Of a stretch of DNA of 64,000 nucleotides, positions 1 to 12,031 are shown in pieces (the first letter of the stretch is position 1; every line of letters starts with the position of its first letter). Made by a program: the position numbers and the translations under genes. The notes under the pieces were generated by a model. It did not search any database. It was not told the DNA's origin and was given only the letters and a program-made list of their open reading frames with translations. This DNA comes from Atopomonas hussainii (lineage in GTDB: Bacteria > Pseudomonadota > Gammaproteobacteria > Pseudomonadales > Pseudomonadaceae): NCBI RefSeq assembly GCF_900109735.1, contig NZ_FOAS01000010.1:62001-126000 (forward strand), written 5' to 3'.

Positions 1-420
1 GGCTTTGAAGGGCTGGCCTACGACCCCGCGCGGCAGAAATTGTTTGTCGCCAAAGAGCGCGACCCGATGCGCGTGTATGCCGTGCAGGGTTTTCCGCCGC
101 CCGACAGTGGCGTGGCGCAGTTAAGCATTCGCGAGATGACCGAGCTGAATCAGGCGCTGGTGGTGCGCGATCTATCCAGCCTGCACTTTGATAGCCGCAC
201 TCAGCACTTGCTGGCCGTGTCGGATGAGTCGCGGCTGGTGCTGGAGATCGACCTCGACGGCACGCTGCTCGGCAGTCTGTCGCTACTGCCCGGCCAGCAC
301 GGCCTCAAGCGCGGCGTGCCGCAGGCCGAAGGCATGACCATGGATGAGCAAGGCGTGCTGTATTTGGTCAGCGAGCCGAACTTGTTTTATCGCTTTGTGC
401 CGCAGGGCGCGGAGGACTGA
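1..420 (+). CDS. SdiA-regulated-like (YjiK-type) protein, C-terminal part
   Basis: The reading frame is open from the first base of the window and stops at the TGA at 418-420, so only the last 139 residues are present and the start lies upstream. The visible part reads as repeated beta-propeller-like strands: a G-F-E-G-L-A-Y-D opening, then blocks such as FDSRTQHLLAVSDESR and AEGMTMDEQGVLYLVSEPN. This spacing is typical of the SdiA-regulated/YjiK family, usually periplasmic or surface-attached propeller proteins of unclear function. The family assignment rests on pattern recognition and no catalytic residue can be named. Its 3' end overlaps the convergent chorismate mutase-type gene by about 33 bp. 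Confidence 0.6.
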   Translation, partial: GFEGLAYDPARQKLFVAKERDPMRVYAVQGFPPPDSGVAQLSIREMTELNQALVVRDLSSLHFDSRTQHLLAVSDESRLVLEIDLDGTLLGSLSLLPGQHGLKRGVPQAEGMTMDEQGVLYLVSEPNLFYRFVPQGAED

Positions 421-719
421 GCGGCCTGCCAGTGGCGTAGTTCCTCGGCAATAAAGTGCTCAATCAAATCGCTATACAGGCGCTCGATGGCGTCGGGGTT
501 AAGCCCGTGCGTTTGGGCCCATTCGCGCCGTTGCGCGAGCACTTGGCGTAGGCGCTCTTCGGCACGCACGCTCTGCACTGAGGTCTTAAGCGGTGCCGCG
601 GCCAGCACATAGCGATAACGCTGACCGAGTAGGGTGATGATCTGTTCGTCGAGGCTGTCGATGGCGTGACGAATATCCGCCATCGATTGGCAGGCTTCTG
701 GGGCTAAGAGGGTAGTCAT
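387..719 (-). CDS. Chorismate mutase type II domain protein (PchB-like)
   Basis: This 110-residue all-helical protein matches the AroQ-class chorismate mutase/isochorismate-pyruvate lyase fold. It starts with a helix carrying IRHAIDSLDEQIITLLGQRYRYV and ends with a helix carrying IERLYSDLIEHFIAEE, which is the PchB/AroQ layout. The family converts chorismate to prephenate, or isochorismate to salicylate plus pyruvate. There are no salicylate or siderophore genes nearby, so a plain mutase or an unassigned role is as likely as PchB activity. I chose the internal ATG at 719 (MTTLLAPEA) because the 25 residues before it are arginine-rich and not family-like. The 3' end overlaps the convergent upstream gene. 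Confidence 0.75.
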   Translation of the reverse strand: MTTLLAPEACQSMADIRHAIDSLDEQIITLLGQRYRYVLAAAPLKTSVQSVRAEERLRQVLAQRREWAQTHGLNPDAIERLYSDLIEHFIAEELRHWQAAQSSAPCGTKR

Positions 720-753
720 GCTGTGCGTCCGTGCGGGGGAATCAGCGTGCAGC

Positions 754-1119
754 TTACTCGGCTTCAGCCACCGCCGACCACACCGCCCACTCATTACCGC
801 ATGGGTCGGTAAAGTGAAAACGCCGCCCGCCGGGAAAGCTGAAAATGGCTTTGTTGATCTGCCCGCCGTGTTGCTGCACGGCCTGCAAGCTGGCCTCTAA
901 GTCGTGGCTATACAGCACCACTAAGGCGGCGCCTTGGCTGGCGTCGCTGGTTTGCTCGGCGCGATAAAAGCCGCCATCCAGCCCGGCATCGGCAAAGGCG
1001 CAGTAGTCGGGGCCGTAGTCGATGAATTGCCAGCCAAATACGGCGCTGAAGAAGGCCTTGTTGGCGGCTAAGTCACGGCAGGGCAGTTCGACGTAATTGA
1101 TTTGATGATGCTGGGGCAT
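754..1119 (-). CDS. VOC (glyoxalase/bleomycin-resistance fold) protein
   Basis: The 121-residue protein has one vicinal-oxygen-chelate domain: an N-terminal INYVELPCRDLAANKAFFSAVFGW block and a C-terminal FHFTDPCGNEWAVW block, the two ends typical of small lactoylglutathione lyase-like proteins. Such proteins are cytoplasmic, act as dimers and often bind a metal, but the substrate cannot be predicted. The ATG at 1119 (MPQHHQ) begins directly before the first beta strand and is preferred to an ATG seven codons upstream. It lies 34 bp upstream of the chorismate mutase-type gene on the same strand, so the two may be co-transcribed. Confidence 0.75.
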   Translation of the reverse strand: MPQHHQINYVELPCRDLAANKAFFSAVFGWQFIDYGPDYCAFADAGLDGGFYRAEQTSDASQGAALVVLYSHDLEASLQAVQQHGGQINKAIFSFPGGRRFHFTDPCGNEWAVWSAVAEAE

Positions 1120-1174
1120 GCGGCAGTCCTTGCGTGGCAATCAGGGCAGCACGGGGCTGCCCTAGGCGAATGGC

Positions 1175-1507
1175 TTAGCTTTCATCGACCAGTGTGGCTT
1201 CTGGCGCATGGTTCTGCACCGAAGCAACACCTGCTTCACAGCTGGCTTTGCTGCTGTATTGCTGGCTTTGCGCGACGATCTGTCCGTTGGTGGCTTTAAG
1301 TACGAAGTACGGCTTGCCGTTACTCGCCTCGCGGCTTTCAAAGGCGCCTGCGCGCTGGCTGTTTTTACGCACCGACTCAATGCCGTTTAACGCCGAGTCT
1401 TTGGCTTTATACAGCTCGCTGGTGGCGATCACTTGGCCGTTGCTGGCTTCTAGGTTGAAGTGAAACTGGCCGTCTTTGGCTTTTTTCAGGCGAAATTTGC
1501 CGGACAT
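1175..1507 (-). CDS. YegP family protein with two DUF1508 repeats
   Basis: The 110-residue protein is made of two tandem copies of the same roughly 48-residue unit. Copy one runs from about residue 3 (GKFRLKKAKDGQFHFNLEASNGQVIATSE) and copy two from about residue 54 (FESREASNGKPYFVLKATNGQIVAQSQ). Each has the F-x-L-A-x-N-G-Q-V/I signature of DUF1508. The family is widespread in proteobacteria and has no established molecular role. It stands alone between the VOC gene and rpiA on the same strand. Confidence 0.85.
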   Translation of the reverse strand: MSGKFRLKKAKDGQFHFNLEASNGQVIATSELYKAKDSALNGIESVRKNSQRAGAFESREASNGKPYFVLKATNGQIVAQSQQYSSKASCEAGVASVQNHAPEATLVDES

Positions 1508-1633
1508 GGTTTAAGCACTCCTAATCGATGGAGGTTTAACCATAGACCAGATTGAGCGGTGAGAAAGGTGAACTAAAGCAGGGGGGGCCATCACAGCGCT
1601 GTGCACGCTGCGATGGCGCGGTGCGGCTATTTA

Positions 1634-2305
1634 TTAGGGCTTGAGCGTCTTAACTCCGTCGGGCGTGCCCAGAAGCAGCACATCGGCTGGGCGGGCGGCA
1701 AACAGGCCGTTGGTCACTACGCCGACGATGGCGTTGATGTCGCGCTCAAGCTGAGCAGGGTCGACGATGCTCAGGTTGTGCACGTCGAGAATGATATTGC
1801 CGTTGTCGGTCACGCAGCCTTCGCGGTACACCGGGTCACCGCCGAGTTTGACCAGTTCGCGGGCCACGTGGCTGCGCGCCATGGGGATCACCTCCACCGG
1901 CAGCGGGAAGGCGCCGAGCACATCCACCAGCTTGCTCTGGTCGGCAATGCAGACGAAGGTTTTCGCCACGGCGGCGACAATCTTCTCGCGCGTTAGTGCC
2001 GCGCCGCCGCCTTTGATCAGGTGCAGGTGATGGTCGCTCTCATCGGCACCATCCACATACACGTCGAGGTTGCTCACGGTGTTTAAGTCGTAGACCGGAA
2101 TGCCGTGGCTTTTCAGCCGCGCGGCGGTGGCCTCGGAGCTAGCCACGGCGCCGTCGAACTCGGTTTTGATCTGCGCTAACGCGTCGATAAAACAGTTCGC
2201 CGTGGAGCCAGTGCCGACGCCGACGATGCTGTCGCTGTCCAACTGTGGGCGGATCAGCTCGACAGCCGCTTGGCCAACGGCTTGTTTCATTTGCGCCTGA
2301 TTCAT
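1634..2305 (-). CDS. rpiA: Ribose-5-phosphate isomerase A
   Basis: RpiA interconverts ribose-5-phosphate and ribulose-5-phosphate in the non-oxidative pentose phosphate pathway, in the cytoplasm. At 223 residues it has the usual family length. Visible hallmarks are the phosphate-binding stretch [16 protein letters not shown] near residues 28-43, the VDGADESD block that holds catalytic acids, and the [14 protein letters not shown] loop with the conserved lysine. It is divergent from ilvA with a 120-bp gap, a neighbour pairing also known in P. aeruginosa. The start ATG at 2305 matches the expected N-terminus ([14 protein letters not shown]). Confidence 0.96.
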   Translation of the reverse strand: MNQAQMKQAVGQAAVELIRPQLDSDSIVGVGTGSTANCFIDALAQIKTEFDGAVASSEATAARLKSHGIPVYDLNTVSNLDVYVDGADESDHHLHLIKGGGAALTREKIVAAVAKTFVCIADQSKLVDVLGAFPLPVEVIPMARSHVARELVKLGGDPVYREGCVTDNGNIILDVHNLSIVDPAQLERDINAIVGVVTNGLFAARPADVLLLGTPDGVKTLKP

Positions 2306-2425
2306 GGCAACTCCGTGAAAACGCGGGAAAATTGCCGCGCATTATAGCCATCTCGCGCTGCGCAGGCGGCAGTGGCTGCGGTAGACTCGCCGCTCTTTGG
2401 GTAAAAAACGTAACGAATTGTCGCC

Positions 2426-3943
<1,518 letters not shown>

Positions 3944-3958
3944 TCCGACACTCGCGAA

Positions 3959-4540
3959 ATGGATCTTCGCCCCTTAACCCCAGCTAATCTGCCAGCGGCG
4001 AAGGCGTTACTTGCGAGCGCCTTCGCCGCCGACCCTACGCACCGTTGGCTGTTGCAGGCCGAGCGGCCCGGCTACGCGCAGCGCTTAAACGCTTATCTGC
4101 ACGCCTATCTGACGTATCACCAAAGCGCTGGCCTGCCGACCTTAGCGTTGTTCTCTGGCGAAGACTTACTCGCCGCTGCTTGGGTCACGCCAGCTGGTTA
4201 TCAGCCAGAGCCGCAGGCATGGCAAGCCCTTGGTGCAGAGATTGCCGAGCGCTGCGGTGGCGATGTATTGCCGCGCTTGGCGCAGCTGTTTGCCTTTGCT
4301 GAGCAAGCGCCGCATGCGAATGACTACAGCTGTTTGGAGTTCATTGCCGTCAGCCCAGCTGCGCAAGGTCAGGGGCTGGGGCAGCAGCTGCTCAAGGTCG
4401 TGCAACAGAACACACCGAATGGCCTGCAGCTGATGACTGGTAATCCTCGAGCGGCAGCGTTTTATCAGCGGCAGGGGTTTGTGTCGTGGGCGAGCTGCAA
4501 AACGGCGGAAGTGACTCAGGTAGGGTTCTTGAGGGGTTAG
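3959..4540 (+). CDS. GNAT family N-acetyltransferase
   Basis: The 193-residue protein begins MDLRPLTPANLPAAKALLASAF and has the acetyl-CoA-binding core FIAVSPAAQGQGLGQQLLKVV near residues 123-143, containing the Q-x-x-G-x-G/A loop. A C-terminal NPRAAAFYQRQGF segment is the usual GNAT strand-helix end. The acceptor is unknown. It starts 15 bp after ilvA on the same strand, so read-through co-expression is likely, but nothing links it functionally to isoleucine synthesis. Confidence 0.8.
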   Translation: MDLRPLTPANLPAAKALLASAFAADPTHRWLLQAERPGYAQRLNAYLHAYLTYHQSAGLPTLALFSGEDLLAAAWVTPAGYQPEPQAWQALGAEIAERCGGDVLPRLAQLFAFAEQAPHANDYSCLEFIAVSPAAQGQGLGQQLLKVVQQNTPNGLQLMTGNPRAAAFYQRQGFVSWASCKTAEVTQVGFLRG

Positions 4541-4680
4541 GTGAAATGGTGGTGTTGTCGATGGACGTTCGTTTGCGGCGTTTGGCTGGCATCGACCAAC
4601 CAGCAAGGTGGTATCCTGCGCCCTTTGTTTTGCGGTGCTGACAGCCCCATTTGGTGCGTTAGAAATTACAGGAACACGAC

Positions 4681-5643
4681 ATGCGGATTTTGCTCACCGG
4701 GGCGAGCGGTTTTGTAGGGCGAGCGGTGCTGGCGCGTTTGCAGACGGATGCGCAGTATCAGGTGCGCTGTGCGCTGCGGCAGTTGCCGGCGGTGGGCTGG
4801 CCAGCCGATGCCGATATAGAAGCACAGCAGTGCCCGGATTTGTCGGCCGATGCCGACTGGCAGCCCTTGTTGGCTGGGGTAGACGGTGTGATCCATTGCG
4901 CGGCGCGTGTGCATGTGATGCACGAGCAAGCGGCCGACCCCTTGGCAGAATTTCGCCGCGTGAATGTACAGGGCACGTTGCGGTTGGCCCAACAAGCCGC
5001 GCAGGCCGGGGTGAAGCGCTTTGTGTTTGTCAGCTCGGTGAAGGTCAATGGCGAGCAAACAGCGCCGGGCCAGGCGTTTAGCGCCGATGACTCGCCACAA
5101 CCGAGCGACCCTTATGGCATCTCCAAGCTTGAAGCCGAACAAGCGCTCTTAGCGCTAGCGCAGCAGACGGGTCTGGAAGTGGTGATCGTGCGCCCCCCTT
5201 TGGTGTACGGGCCGGGCGTGAAGGCGAATTTTCTCAGCATGATGCGCTGGCTGCGCCGTGGTGTGCCGTTGCCGTTAGGGGCGATCAATAACCGGCGCAG
5301 CTTAGTGGCTGTGGCCAACTTGGCCGATCTGCTGGTGCATTGCCTACAGCATCCGCAAGCGGCGAATCAGCGCTTTATGGTGTCTGACGGTGCCGATCTT
5401 TCTACCGCTGAGTTACTGCGCAAGCTGGCGCATAGCTTGGGTGCGCCGTCGCGTTTAGTGCCGGTGCCCAGCCGTTGGCTGGCAGCCGTGGCCGCACTGT
5501 TGGGCGCGGCGTCGATTGCCCAGCGGTTATGCGGCTCCTTGCAGGTCGATATTGAGAAAACCCGCCAACGTCTGCAGTGGTCGCCACCGCTGAGCACAGA
5601 GCAAGCCTTGGCCCGTACCGCAGAAGATTTTTTACAGTCGTGA
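4681..5643 (+). CDS. NAD-dependent sugar epimerase/dehydratase, WbpV-like
   Basis: This extended short-chain dehydrogenase of 320 residues has the nucleotide-binding GASGFVG motif at residues 7-13 and the catalytic YGISK (Y145, K149) preceded by VFVSS near residue 118. The family epimerises or reduces nucleotide-activated sugars. In P. aeruginosa O6-type loci the order wbpV-wbpL-wbpM is conserved; WbpV is proposed as a UDP-GlcNAc/UDP-QuiNAc-type 4-epimerase or reductase, and the same gene order here is the main reason for this label. Its stop codon overlaps the next start (TGATG at 5641-5645), indicating translational coupling. Its exact reaction cannot be read from sequence. Confidence 0.8.
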   Translation: MRILLTGASGFVGRAVLARLQTDAQYQVRCALRQLPAVGWPADADIEAQQCPDLSADADWQPLLAGVDGVIHCAARVHVMHEQAADPLAEFRRVNVQGTLRLAQQAAQAGVKRFVFVSSVKVNGEQTAPGQAFSADDSPQPSDPYGISKLEAEQALLALAQQTGLEVVIVRPPLVYGPGVKANFLSMMRWLRRGVPLPLGAINNRRSLVAVANLADLLVHCLQHPQAANQRFMVSDGADLSTAELLRKLAHSLGAPSRLVPVPSRWLAAVAALLGAASIAQRLCGSLQVDIEKTRQRLQWSPPLSTEQALARTAEDFLQS

Positions 5644-6671
5644 TGATGAAAACCTTGTTGTTGCTAGTGATTGTCGTGTTGGCCTATGGGCTGACCGCTC
5701 TGCTGCGTCGTTATGCGCTGGCGCGTAGCTTGTTGGATGTGCCCAATGCGCGCAGCTCGCATGTGGCCCCTACGCCGCGCGGCGGCGGTGTGGCCATTGT
5801 GATCAGTTTTGTGGCCGGCTTGTGTGTGCTGTATGGCTTGGATTGGGGCGTGACGCTGCCGGTTTTTCTCGCTCTGCTGGGCGCTGGTCTGGCCATTGCT
5901 GTGCTGGGTTTTCTCGATGATCACGGGCATATTGCCGCGCGCTGGCGCTTGCTCGGCCATTTTGCTGCGGCAGCGTGGGTGCTGTATTGGCTCGGTGGTT
6001 TGCCGCCGCTCTCCCTGCTGGGCTGGACGCTAGAGTTGGGCTGGCTTGGCACTGCTCTGGCCAGCGTGTACCTAGTGTGGGTGCTGAATCTTTATAACTT
6101 TATGGACGGTATCGACGGCATCGCCAGTGTTGAGGCACTGTCGGTGTGCGTGGGCGGGGCCTTGCTGTACGTCTACCTTGAGCAGCCGGTGTATGCGCTG
6201 CTGCCGTTGCTGTTGGCGGCGGCGGTGGCGGGCTTTTTATGCTGGAACTTTCCCCCGGCAAAAATCTTTATGGGCGATGCCGGCAGTGGCTTTTTAGGCA
6301 TCGCACTGGGCACTTTATCGCTGCAGGCGGCCTGGCTGGCGCCGCAGCTGCTGTGGTGTTGGTTGATTTTGCTCGGCGTGTTTATTGTCGACGCCACGCT
6401 CACCCTGCTGCGCCGTTTGGCGCGCGGTGACAAGGTGTATCAAGCGCACCGCAGTCATGCCTATCAATACGCTACTCGTCAGTTCGGTCGGCATTTACCA
6501 GTCACGCTGGCAGTATGGGTGATCAATCTTGTGTGGTTGTGGCCGCTGGCGTGGTGGGTGGCGGCTGGCGGGCTGGATGGCGTGCTGGGTGTGTTATTGG
6601 CGTATCTGCCATTGGTGGCGCTGGCCGTGTATTTTCGCGCCGGGGCGTTAGAGGAGCAGGGAAATGCTTGA
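5643..6671 (+). CDS. wbpL: Polyprenyl-phosphate glycosyltransferase initiating O-antigen synthesis (WbpL/WecA-like)
   Basis: WbpL-type proteins transfer a sugar-1-phosphate from a UDP-sugar to undecaprenyl phosphate at the inner membrane and so start each O-antigen unit. The 342-residue protein has about ten hydrophobic segments. It carries family signatures on cytoplasmic loops: FLDDHGHI near residue 91, NLYNFMDGIDGIAS near residue 150 and KIFMGDAGSGFLG near residue 209, whose aspartates bind magnesium. Two adjacent ATGs (5643 and 5646) are possible starts; 5643 overlaps the previous stop. The end overlaps the wbpM start by 8 bp. No other initiating transferase is visible in the window, so it probably also serves the large cluster at 35-62 kb. 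Confidence 0.9.
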   Translation: MMKTLLLLVIVVLAYGLTALLRRYALARSLLDVPNARSSHVAPTPRGGGVAIVISFVAGLCVLYGLDWGVTLPVFLALLGAGLAIAVLGFLDDHGHIAARWRLLGHFAAAAWVLYWLGGLPPLSLLGWTLELGWLGTALASVYLVWVLNLYNFMDGIDGIASVEALSVCVGGALLYVYLEQPVYALLPLLLAAAVAGFLCWNFPPAKIFMGDAGSGFLGIALGTLSLQAAWLAPQLLWCWLILLGVFIVDATLTLLRRLARGDKVYQAHRSHAYQYATRQFGRHLPVTLAVWVINLVWLWPLAWWVAAGGLDGVLGVLLAYLPLVALAVYFRAGALEEQGNA

Positions 6672-8649
6672 GGTGGTACGTGTAACGCTGTTGAAGCTCT
6701 CGCGCAGGCAAAAGCGCGTGCTGCAAGTGCTGGCCGATGTGGTATTGCTCTGGCTCGCCTTGCTGATGGCTTTTTTGCTGCGTTTAGGCTGGGATGATTT
6801 GCCCGCCTGGGATAGCGGCTTCTTGTGGCTGTTCGTTTTTGCCCCACTCACCGCTGTGCCGTTTTTGATTCGCTTTGGCCTGTACCGCGCGGTGCTACGT
6901 TATATCGGTAATGAAGCCTTAAGCGCCATGTTCAAGGCGATCAGTTTAGGTGTGCTGGCCTTTGCGTTGGTGCTGTTTGCGTACAGTCAGCAGTTTCTTA
7001 TTCCCCGCTCGGTGATTTTTAGCTACTGGTGGCTGTGCCTGGTGTTTTTGGGCGGCATCCGACTCTTGCTGCGGCAGTTCTTTTTGGGCGATTGGTTTTT
7101 CTCCCAGACTACCCACAAAGCCCCCGGCAGTTTGCCGCGCGTGGCTATTTATGGCGCCGGCTCTTCGGGCAATCAGTTATTGGCTGCGCTGCGCCAGCAA
7201 AAGTCTCTGTTGCCGGTGGCGTTTATTGATGACGACCCAACCCTGCATAAGCGGGTCATCGCCGGGCTGCGGGTGTACTCGCGTCAGCAAGCCATCAAAA
7301 TGTTTGCCGAGCTCGGCGTGCAAGAGATTCTGCTCGCCATGCCCTCGGCCAGCCGCGCGCGGCGCAGAGAGGTGATCGAGTCGCTAGAAGACTTACCCGT
7401 GCACGTGCGCACCGTGCCAGGCATTGTCGATATTGCCTCGGGCCGCGTGGATGTCGCCGACCTGCAAGAGGTGGATATCGTTGACTTGCTGGGGCGCGAC
7501 GCCGTGGCGGCAGAGCACACCTTGCTGCATCGCTGCATTGAGCAGCAGGCGGTGATGGTCACCGGGGCAGGCGGCTCGATTGGCTCTGAATTATGCCGGC
7601 AGATTTTGGCTGTTGGCCCACGTACCCTGATTCTGTTTGAACACAGTGAATTTAACCTGTATGCCATTCACGCCGAATTGCAGGCGCAGATCAGCCGCCA
7701 AGGGCTCACGGTGGCGCTGGTTCCTATCTTGGGCTCAGTGCGCGATGTGCAGCATGTGCTTAAGGTGCTGAAAAGCTGGCAGGTGAATACTGTGTATCAC
7801 GCGGCCGCCTATAAGCACGTGCCGATGGTCGAGCACAACGTCGCCGAAGGCGTGCTGAACAATGTCACCGGCACTTTGAATGTGGCCTGCGCTGCCATTG
7901 AGGCCGGCGTGGCGAATTTTGTCTTGATCAGCACCGACAAAGCTGTGCGCCCGACCAATGTGATGGGCAGCACCAAGCGCCTGGCCGAGATGGTGCTGCA
8001 AGCGCTGAGCCGTGAATCGCGGGTTGCCTCGCTGCTCGATAACAAGCTCACGGTACTCAATCGCACCCGCTTTACCATGGTGCGTTTCGGTAATGTGTTG
8101 GGCTCCTCCGGCTCGGTGATTCCGCTGTTCCGCGAGCAGATCCGCAAAGGCGGCCCAGTCACGGTGACGCACCCGAAAATCACCCGTTATTTCATGACCA
8201 TCCCTGAGGCCGCGCAGTTGGTGATTCAAGCCGGCTCCATGGGACAAGGCGGCGATGTGTTCGTGCTCGACATGGGTGAGCCGGTAGAAATTGTCGACTT
8301 GGCCAAGCGCATGATCATGCTCAGTGGCCTGACGGTGCGTGATGACGAGCAGCCCGACGGCGATATCGCCATCGAGTTCACCGGTTTGCGCCCCGGCGAG
8401 AAGCTCTATGAAGAGTTGCTGATTGGCGACAATGTGGCGCCCACCGAACACCCGAAAATCATGCGCGCCGAAGAAGAGCTCATGCCTTGGCCGGCACTGC
8501 GGCATTTGCTGGATGAGCTAAATAACGCCTTGCAGCAGCAGGATATCCCGCATGTGCGGCAGTTGTTACGTCAGGGCGTGAAGGGCTATCAGCCGGAAAG
8601 CGCCATCGTCGATTGGCTCTACCAGCACGGCGTGCAAAGCAAGGATTAG
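6664..8649 (+). CDS. wbpM: UDP-GlcNAc C4,6-dehydratase (WbpM family), membrane-anchored
   Basis: WbpM converts UDP-GlcNAc to a 4-keto-6-deoxy sugar, the entry to D-QuiNAc, D-FucNAc and related O-antigen sugars. The 661-residue protein has about four N-terminal transmembrane helices (residues about 18-140). A first nucleotide-binding domain follows (GAGSSG from residue 164), then the dehydratase domain with GAGGSIG at residues 301-307. The usual YxxxK is replaced by MxxxK (M434, K438), a hallmark of the WbpM/FlaA1 group. It ends the wbpV-wbpL-wbpM operon and is followed directly by a strong terminator. Confidence 0.95.
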   Translation: MLEVVRVTLLKLSRRQKRVLQVLADVVLLWLALLMAFLLRLGWDDLPAWDSGFLWLFVFAPLTAVPFLIRFGLYRAVLRYIGNEALSAMFKAISLGVLAFALVLFAYSQQFLIPRSVIFSYWWLCLVFLGGIRLLLRQFFLGDWFFSQTTHKAPGSLPRVAIYGAGSSGNQLLAALRQQKSLLPVAFIDDDPTLHKRVIAGLRVYSRQQAIKMFAELGVQEILLAMPSASRARRREVIESLEDLPVHVRTVPGIVDIASGRVDVADLQEVDIVDLLGRDAVAAEHTLLHRCIEQQAVMVTGAGGSIGSELCRQILAVGPRTLILFEHSEFNLYAIHAELQAQISRQGLTVALVPILGSVRDVQHVLKVLKSWQVNTVYHAAAYKHVPMVEHNVAEGVLNNVTGTLNVACAAIEAGVANFVLISTDKAVRPTNVMGSTKRLAEMVLQALSRESRVASLLDNKLTVLNRTRFTMVRFGNVLGSSGSVIPLFREQIRKGGPVTVTHPKITRYFMTIPEAAQLVIQAGSMGQGGDVFVLDMGEPVEIVDLAKRMIMLSGLTVRDDEQPDGDIAIEFTGLRPGEKLYEELLIGDNVAPTEHPKIMRAEEELMPWPALRHLLDELNNALQQQDIPHVRQLLRQGVKGYQPESAIVDWLYQHGVQSKD

Positions 8650-8670
8650 CCCTGCGGATGAGCGCGCGAT

Positions 8671-8704
8671 AAAAAAACGCCGAGCATGTTGCTCGGCGTT
8701 TTTT
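8671..8704. terminator. Bidirectional intrinsic terminator between wbpM and trpA
   Basis: An 11-bp perfect stem (AACGCCGAGCA at 8676-8686 with its complement at 8690-8700) encloses a 3-base loop. An A-run at 8671-8677 lies on one side and a T-run at 8699-8704 on the other, so it can end transcripts from both the wbp operon on the plus strand and trpBA on the minus strand. Confidence 0.92.
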
Positions 8705-8715
8705 CTTGGCTGTGT

Positions 8716-9524
8716 TTACAGGCGCGCGTTGCGCACACCTTCCGCCAGTTGCTGGCACAGGCCCAGCACGCCGTCGATGGCTTGCGTGGGGCTCTCGGCA
8801 TTGGCGATTTGGTCGACCAGCGCTGAACCCACCACCACACCTTCGGCGCGTTTGGCGATTTGTGCGGCGTGTTCTGGGGTGCGGATGCCGAAGCCGATGC
8901 ACACCGGCAGGTCGGTGTGGCGGCGCAGACGCGCGTGGGCTTCTTCGACATGTTCCAGCGTGGCGGCACCGGCACCGGTCACCCCGGCGACCGAGACGTA
9001 ATAGACAAACCCGGAGCTACCGTTCAGTACGGTCGGCAGGCGCTTGTCGTCGGTGGTCGGCGTGGTCAGGCGAATAAAGTCGATGCCGGCGGCTTGTGCG
9101 GGTGCGCACAGATCGTCGTTATGCTCCGGTGGTAGGTCGACGACGATCAGGCCGTCTACGCCAGCAGCTTTAGCTTCGCTAATGAATTTATCGACGCCGT
9201 AGTGGTGGATGGGGTTGAAGTAACCCATCAGCACCAGCGGGGTGTCCGTATTGCCCTCGCGGAACTCGCGCACCATTTGCAGGGTTTTCGCCAGGGTTTG
9301 CTTGTTGTTCAGCGCGCGGATATTGGCCAGCTGAATCGCCGGGCCGTCGGCCATTGGGTCGGTGAACGGCATGCCCAGTTCGATCACATCGGCACCGGCT
9401 TCCGGCAGGCCTTTCAAGATGGCCAGCGAGGTGGCGTAGTCTGGGTCGCCGCCGGTGACGAAGGTCACCAGTGCGGCGCGGTTGGCTTGTTTTAGGGCGC
9501 TGAAGCGTTGTTGCAGGCGGCTCA

Positions 9525-9525
<1 letters not shown>
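8716..9525 (-). CDS. trpA: Tryptophan synthase alpha subunit
   Basis: TrpA cleaves indole-3-glycerol phosphate to indole and glyceraldehyde-3-phosphate and passes indole through a tunnel to TrpB. The 269-residue protein has the family blocks [14 protein letters not shown] with the catalytic glutamate near residue 50, and [11 protein letters not shown] with the catalytic aspartate. Its ATG overlaps the trpB stop (ATGA at 9523-9527), so the two subunits are translationally coupled. The gene is followed by the bidirectional terminator at 8671-8704. Confidence 0.97.
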
Positions 9526-11758
<2,233 letters not shown>

Positions 11759-11781
11759 CGCGCCTGCTAGGTTTAAAGAGC

Positions 11782-11857
<76 letters not shown>

Positions 11858-12031
11858 GTTATTCAAGCGGCGTGCAGACATGCTCTTTCATAGGCGCGAT
11901 GCGCCTTTAGCAGGTCTTGGTCGGCCGTGGTTGCTGGCTTACCTGCTGCCATTGGCGGCGGGTAAGGCGCTTGGTGGTGCGGGCTTTTCAGTTAGACTGC
12001 TGCCTTTGCACGCCTTTCAAGGAGCAGTAGC